Shown here in pieces: positions 7,059 to 9,826 of a stretch of DNA of 9,826 nucleotides. Location of the stretch: NCBI GenBank assembly GCA_937967705.1, contig CALCJG010000090.1, forward strand, positions 1 to 9,826. Direction: 5' to 3'. Position 1 is the stretch's first letter; each line of letters starts with the position of its first letter. Under the pieces are notes generated by a model. It was not told the origin of the DNA. It saw only the letters and a program-made list of their open reading frames with translations, and ran no database searches. The translations under genes and the position numbers were made by a program. The DNA is from an uncultured Spirochaetia bacterium (GTDB lineage: Bacteria > Spirochaetota > UBA4802 > JAGODF01).

Positions 7059-7433
7059 ATGGAGACCATCCTGCTGGTAAACGAAAACAAACAGTTCACA
7101 GAATTTCTCAAATTTATTCTGGAGGCAGCCGGCTACAGGGTGGAGGTTCTGGAAAACTCGCTGGAGCTCTTCGAAACCGTCCAGGTTTCACAACCCGGCC
7201 TTGTCATCATCGACACCTATCTCAAATACATCGACGGGCTCTACCTCCTGGAGAGGTTCAAAACCCGGAAGGAATTTGCCTCCATCCCCGTCCTGGTGGT
7301 ATCCACCAAGAACGATCCCCTATCCCTGATCGATTCGCTGGAGAGGGGAGCCGTCAACTATCTGGCAGCACCCATCAACGAGGACCTGCTGATTGACAAT
7401 GTAAAAAAAGCCCTGGCCGGGACAGCGGCCTGA
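7059..7433 (+). CDS. Stand-alone receiver (REC) domain protein, atypical active site
   Basis: The product is 124 residues, a single CheY-like receiver with no output domain. The phosphoacceptor Asp is present (D52, in LVIIDTYLKYIDG), and so is the switch Ser/Thr (S82-T83). The N-terminal acidic pocket is changed to VNEN (7-10), and the normally invariant Lys is Ala (A104, in NYLAAPI). It may therefore be phosphorylated poorly, or be locked in one state. A single-domain receiver usually acts by docking on a partner. The neighbouring HD-GYP enzyme, 13 nt upstream, is the obvious candidate partner, since receiver and HD-GYP domains are often fused. AGAGGA sits 8 nt before the ATG. No kinase gene is visible in the window apart from the possible output of the PAS protein at the left edge. 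Confidence 0.9.
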   Translation: METILLVNENKQFTEFLKFILEAAGYRVEVLENSLELFETVQVSQPGLVIIDTYLKYIDGLYLLERFKTRKEFASIPVLVVSTKNDPLSLIDSLERGAVNYLAAPINEDLLIDNVKKALAGTAA

Positions 7434-7449
7434 TTGTAAAAAACAGAGC

Positions 7450-7456
7450 AAGGAGG
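7450..7456 (+). promoter_or_regulatory. Strong Shine-Dalgarno with awkward spacing before the PAP2 gene
   Basis: AAGGAGG is near-perfect, but it ends only 1 nt before the ATG at 7458 and 13 nt before the next in-frame ATG at 7470 (MESVLWWG). Neither spacing is ideal, so the exact start of the phosphatase is uncertain by four residues. Confidence 0.5.
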
Positions 7457-7457
7457 A

Positions 7458-8360
7458 ATGAGCGGATATATGGAAAGCGTATTGTGGTGGGGGGTGGATG
7501 TCGTCCGATTTGTACAGCAGGCCCGTTCGGGATTCCTGGATTACTTCTTCATAGCCATAACCATGACGGGAGGGGACTTCTTCTACATGCTGACGCTCCC
7601 CTTCCTCTTCTGGTGCGTGAACAAGTCCATGGCCGCCCGGTTCTATTTTCTTTTCCTCTTTTCCGGCTGGGTCAACTCACAGATGAAAACCCTCCTGAAC
7701 CAGCCGAGGCCCTATCACTTGGATCCCGCCGTGAAGATCGCCCACACCGGGGGACCGGGCCTTCCCAGCGGACACGCCCAGGGTTCCCTTGTACTCTGGG
7801 GGTATCTCTCTCTCTGGATGAGGAACCCGCGGTTCACTATGGGGGCCGCTGCAATCATACTGCTCATCGCCCTCTCCCGCATCTACCTGGGGGTGCATTT
7901 CCCCACGGATATCTTCGGAGGATGGATACTGGCCCTGGCCCTGATGATCCCCTTCCACTTTCTCGCGGAAAAGGCCGAGGAACGCCTTGGGGCTCTCAGT
8001 CTACCCTGGCAGATGATCCTGGGTTTTGCCATCCCTTTGCTCTTCGCTTTGGTAGCCCCCAGCAAATGGTCGCTGCGCCCCATGGCTCTGCTGGCCGGAT
8101 TCGGACTGGCCTATCCCCTGGAACGGCGCTACATCGCCATGCCCGACGCGGAAGGCGCCCGGCAGAGGGTTGTCCGCTACCTTCTGGGAATCGCCGTTTT
8201 CCTCCTCATGAACGGGCTTCCCTCCCTGATAGCCCCGGCGGAGACATCAGCGGGATATCTCCCGTATCTCTTCGTCAAGTACGCCTGCATGGGGATATGG
8301 ACGGGACTGGGTGCGCCGTGGCTTTTCGGTAAGATGGAAAACAAACCTCTTCCCGCCTAG
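7458..8360 (+). CDS. PAP2-superfamily membrane phosphatase
   Basis: The product is 300 residues with several hydrophobic helices spread over its length. All three parts of the PAP2 phosphatase signature are intact: KTLLNQPRP (77-85), PSGH (103-106) and SRIYLGVHFPTD (140-151, catalytic His 147 and Asp 151). Such enzymes remove phosphate from lipid phosphates or pyrophosphates (phosphatidic acid, phosphatidylglycerophosphate, undecaprenyl pyrophosphate, lipid A) at the outer face of the inner membrane. The substrate cannot be told from sequence. The C-terminal half adds extra hydrophobic segments beyond the catalytic core, making it longer than minimal PAP2 enzymes. It follows the receiver gene by 24 nt and is the last gene of the operon. 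Its TAG stop lies in a CTAG shared with the converging TupA-like gene. Confidence 0.92.
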   Translation: MSGYMESVLWWGVDVVRFVQQARSGFLDYFFIAITMTGGDFFYMLTLPFLFWCVNKSMAARFYFLFLFSGWVNSQMKTLLNQPRPYHLDPAVKIAHTGGPGLPSGHAQGSLVLWGYLSLWMRNPRFTMGAAAIILLIALSRIYLGVHFPTDIFGGWILALALMIPFHFLAEKAEERLGALSLPWQMILGFAIPLLFALVAPSKWSLRPMALLAGFGLAYPLERRYIAMPDAEGARQRVVRYLLGIAVFLLMNGLPSLIAPAETSAGYLPYLFVKYACMGIWTGLGAPWLFGKMENKPLPA

Positions 8361-9211
8361 GGACGGGTTTCCCCCTCCCGTTCCCTCCAGCGCAGGGAGT
8401 TGGGAAAAAAGAGCTGTACCGGGGAACCCCCCTTTCGGAAATCGCGTATGATTCTCTGCCCCTTTTCGGGATCGGTGAGCCAGTCGGCAAAGAGGGCGGC
8501 CTCCCTCTCACGCACGTTCTTGATCTTCTGCGGGCTCACCAGGATGAGGGTGAAGAAGTTGAGCAGCGCCGCATCGCCCTTCCTCAGGGCCGTGAGCCGT
8601 ATCTCTTTACCCAGGGACGTAACCGTCGCACGGTCGATTATGGTGTAGGCGCCCAGACGGTCGGCCTGCCGCAGCGTCGAGACATTGCCCTCCGCCCCCT
8701 TTTCGTATGTGCGGTACCAGCTTCCCGCAGGCTTTACGCCCGCCTCTTTTCAGAGCCGCATCTCCGCCATATGCGTTCCCGAGCGGTCCCCCCGGGAGAG
8801 GAAGAGACGCCGGAGTGACGCGATGCGCCGCAGGGCGGCCAAAACATTTTTCTGCCCGCGCACCCCCGCCGGGTCCGCCGCCGGTTCCATGAGGAAAAAA
8901 TCATTGTACATCAAATCCACGCGCCCGCGGCCGAAACCCCGACGGACGAAATCCTCCTCCAGTGTCCGGGCGTGAACGATGACCATGTCGAACCCGCCGG
9001 CCTCGGCCCGTGCCAGCGCCTTGCCCGATCCGGCGCCGGTAAAGCGCGCCTTAAGTCCCGTTTCCCTCCCGAACTGCATACCCAGCTCCTCCATGAGGCC
9101 CGCTTCCAGGGGACCGATGGTGCAGATCACCGAGACCTCCGCCGTTTTCTTCCCGCACCCGGAGGCGATCAGGAATAGTGCCAGAACTCCGACAAGCAAA
9201 TTACGTTTCAT
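8357..9211 (-). pseudogene. TupA-like (tungstate-type) substrate-binding lipoprotein with in-frame TGA
   Basis: Translation from the ATG at 9211 gives a lipoprotein signal (LIASGC, Cys19). A TupA/PBP-like fold follows: TGAGSGKALARAEAGGFD (58-75), MYNDFFLM (101-108), DPAGVRG and SRGDRSGTH (139-147). Codon 154 (8752-8750) is TGA, inside EMRL-stop-KEAGVKP. Related proteins have LWK-x-AG here, so a Trp TGG has become TGA. Downstream the same frame stays open for 130 more codons and keeps family motifs (GSWY, AYTIIDRAT, ADWLTDPEKGQ, LFFPN). The N-terminal oxyanion motif, TTTS in TupA, reads CTIG (30-33). The intact protein would be a periplasmic, membrane-anchored binding component of an ABC importer for tungstate or a related anion. 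No permease or ATPase gene is in the window. The start overlaps the ResB-like stop (ATGA), so translation is likely coupled. It could be a recent pseudogene, a readthrough gene or a sequence error. Confidence 0.8.
8360..8385 (+). terminator. Weak hairpin after the PAP2 stop
   Basis: GGGACGGG (8360-8367) can pair with CCCGTTCCC (8377-8385) with a one-base bulge and a 9-nt loop. There is no T-run after it. It lies inside the 3' end of the converging TupA-like gene and may mark the end of the operon transcript. Confidence 0.2.
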
Positions 9212-9826
9212 AGCGCGCTCTCTCCGTCATCCGACCTGCTCCGCCGGTACTGGGGAAAGTACCAGAGCAGGCTGAGAATCAAAAGGAAGAAACCGGGAAT
9301 GATCACCATCAACCCGGGGTCCCGGGTAATGACCAGATTGAGCTGGGGTTCCTTTTTCTGCTCCTTCTGAACGTGATAGAGGTTGGCCTTGTTGCAGGTC
9401 TCATCGAGTTTTTCAGGCATCCGTAACTTTTGCCGCATGCCCTTGCGCATCATGTCCAGGTGCAGCCGGTATCCCCCGACATAGGCCGGCTCCAGGAACC
9501 GCAGGCGCACCTCCTCGCGGACGCCATCCCCCACCCGATCCAGCTTCACTGTCGACTGGGAGATTCTCTTTCTCAGCAGGGACTCCTCCGGAAAGAATTC
9601 GTGGGAGATATGGGCCACCCAAAGGGAAGTCTGATCAGGAAGCGTAACCATCCCCCCCTCCTTCAGGGGGACGCGTTCCTGATGAAGGGCGGTAAAGGTG
9701 AGCAGATGCCCGGAGAGCATGCCGACGAAGATGAGATGGATCAGGGACGGCATGAGCAGTATGGAGAAATCCCGGCCGGAAAAGACCTTCCGCTTTCTCC
9801 AGAGCACAGAAAGCCGCCTCAGGGTG
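9208..9826 (-). CDS. ResB-like cytochrome c biogenesis membrane protein (5' end may lie beyond the window)
   Basis: The reading frame is open to the right edge. A GTG at 9807 would give 199 residues, but TLRRLSV-like codons continue upstream, so the true start may be outside. One membrane helix lies at about 14-39 and another at about 165-187. A soluble region of about 125 residues between them is presumably periplasmic. TRDPGLMVIIPGFFLLILSL near the second helix resembles the C-terminal part of ResB/Ccs1 proteins. These pair with CcsA to deliver and ligate haem to apocytochrome c (system II). It is shorter than full ResB and has no clear extra helices, so it is best called ResB-like. It is translationally coupled to the TupA-like gene. 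Whether the two share a role, such as maturation of a tungsten or cytochrome enzyme, is inference. Confidence 0.6.
   Translation of the reverse strand, partial: TLRRLSVLWRKRKVFSGRDFSILLMPSLIHLIFVGMLSGHLLTFTALHQERVPLKEGGMVTLPDQTSLWVAHISHEFFPEESLLRKRISQSTVKLDRVGDGVREEVRLRFLEPAYVGGYRLHLDMMRKGMRQKLRMPEKLDETCNKANLYHVQKEQKKEPQLNLVITRDPGLMVIIPGFFLLILSLLWYFPQYRRSRSDDGESAL

Noticed and set aside
6014..7111. Long open frame on the minus strand (365 codons)
   Set aside because: It is antisense to the HD-GYP gene, whose motifs are unambiguous. The frame is open because of GC-rich codon bias.
8750..8752. TGA as selenocysteine, or as Trp under a variant genetic code
   Set aside because: Relatives have Trp, not Cys or Sec, at this position. 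TGA ends several intact genes here and TGG is used normally for Trp, so neither explanation is supported.

Overview
The window is a gene-dense, fairly GC-rich bacterial chromosome segment. Two-component/c-di-GMP proteins, a predicted lipoprotein signal, a ResB-like protein and a FecR-type periplasmic protein suggest a diderm with a rich signalling repertoire. The gene style fits Deltaproteobacteria (Desulfobacterota) or spirochaetes, but no marker gene settles the lineage. There is no rRNA, tRNA, CRISPR array, transposase or phage gene, and TGA is the normal stop of several genes.

Layout, left to right. A leftward double-PAS signalling protein (1-777) runs off the left edge. A divergent promoter region separates it from a rightward POT/PTR-type peptide:H+ symporter (993-2438). 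That gene converges on a leftward exported FecR-domain protein with a helical-repeat tail (2460-3269). The two stop codons form the outer base pairs of one hairpin. A second divergent promoter region (3270-3471) separates the FecR gene from a rightward block: a large diguanylate cyclase (3472-5655), then an apparent operon of an HD-GYP c-di-GMP phosphodiesterase (5777-7045), a stand-alone receiver protein (7059-7433) and a PAP2 lipid phosphatase (7458-8360). The PAP2 gene shares its terminal CTAG with a convergent, leftward TupA-like oxyanion-binding lipoprotein gene (8357-9211). That gene carries one in-frame TGA where relatives have Trp, and it overlaps by ATGA with an upstream ResB-like membrane protein (9208-9826), which runs off the right edge.

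The most striking unit is the c-di-GMP block. The cyclase has a receiver with Glu at the phosphorylation site, an active-looking GGEEF domain without the usual I-site, and about 400 further residues that read as a second, degenerate GGDEF domain followed by a degenerate EAL domain. Next door are an enzyme that would destroy the same messenger, a receiver that keeps its Asp but has lost the conserved Lys, and a membrane lipid phosphatase. I infer a local make/break/sense c-di-GMP module that may be tied to envelope lipid metabolism. The link to PAP2 rests on operon context only. The second notable feature is the single nonsense codon in the TupA-like gene, whose downstream half is otherwise fully intact.
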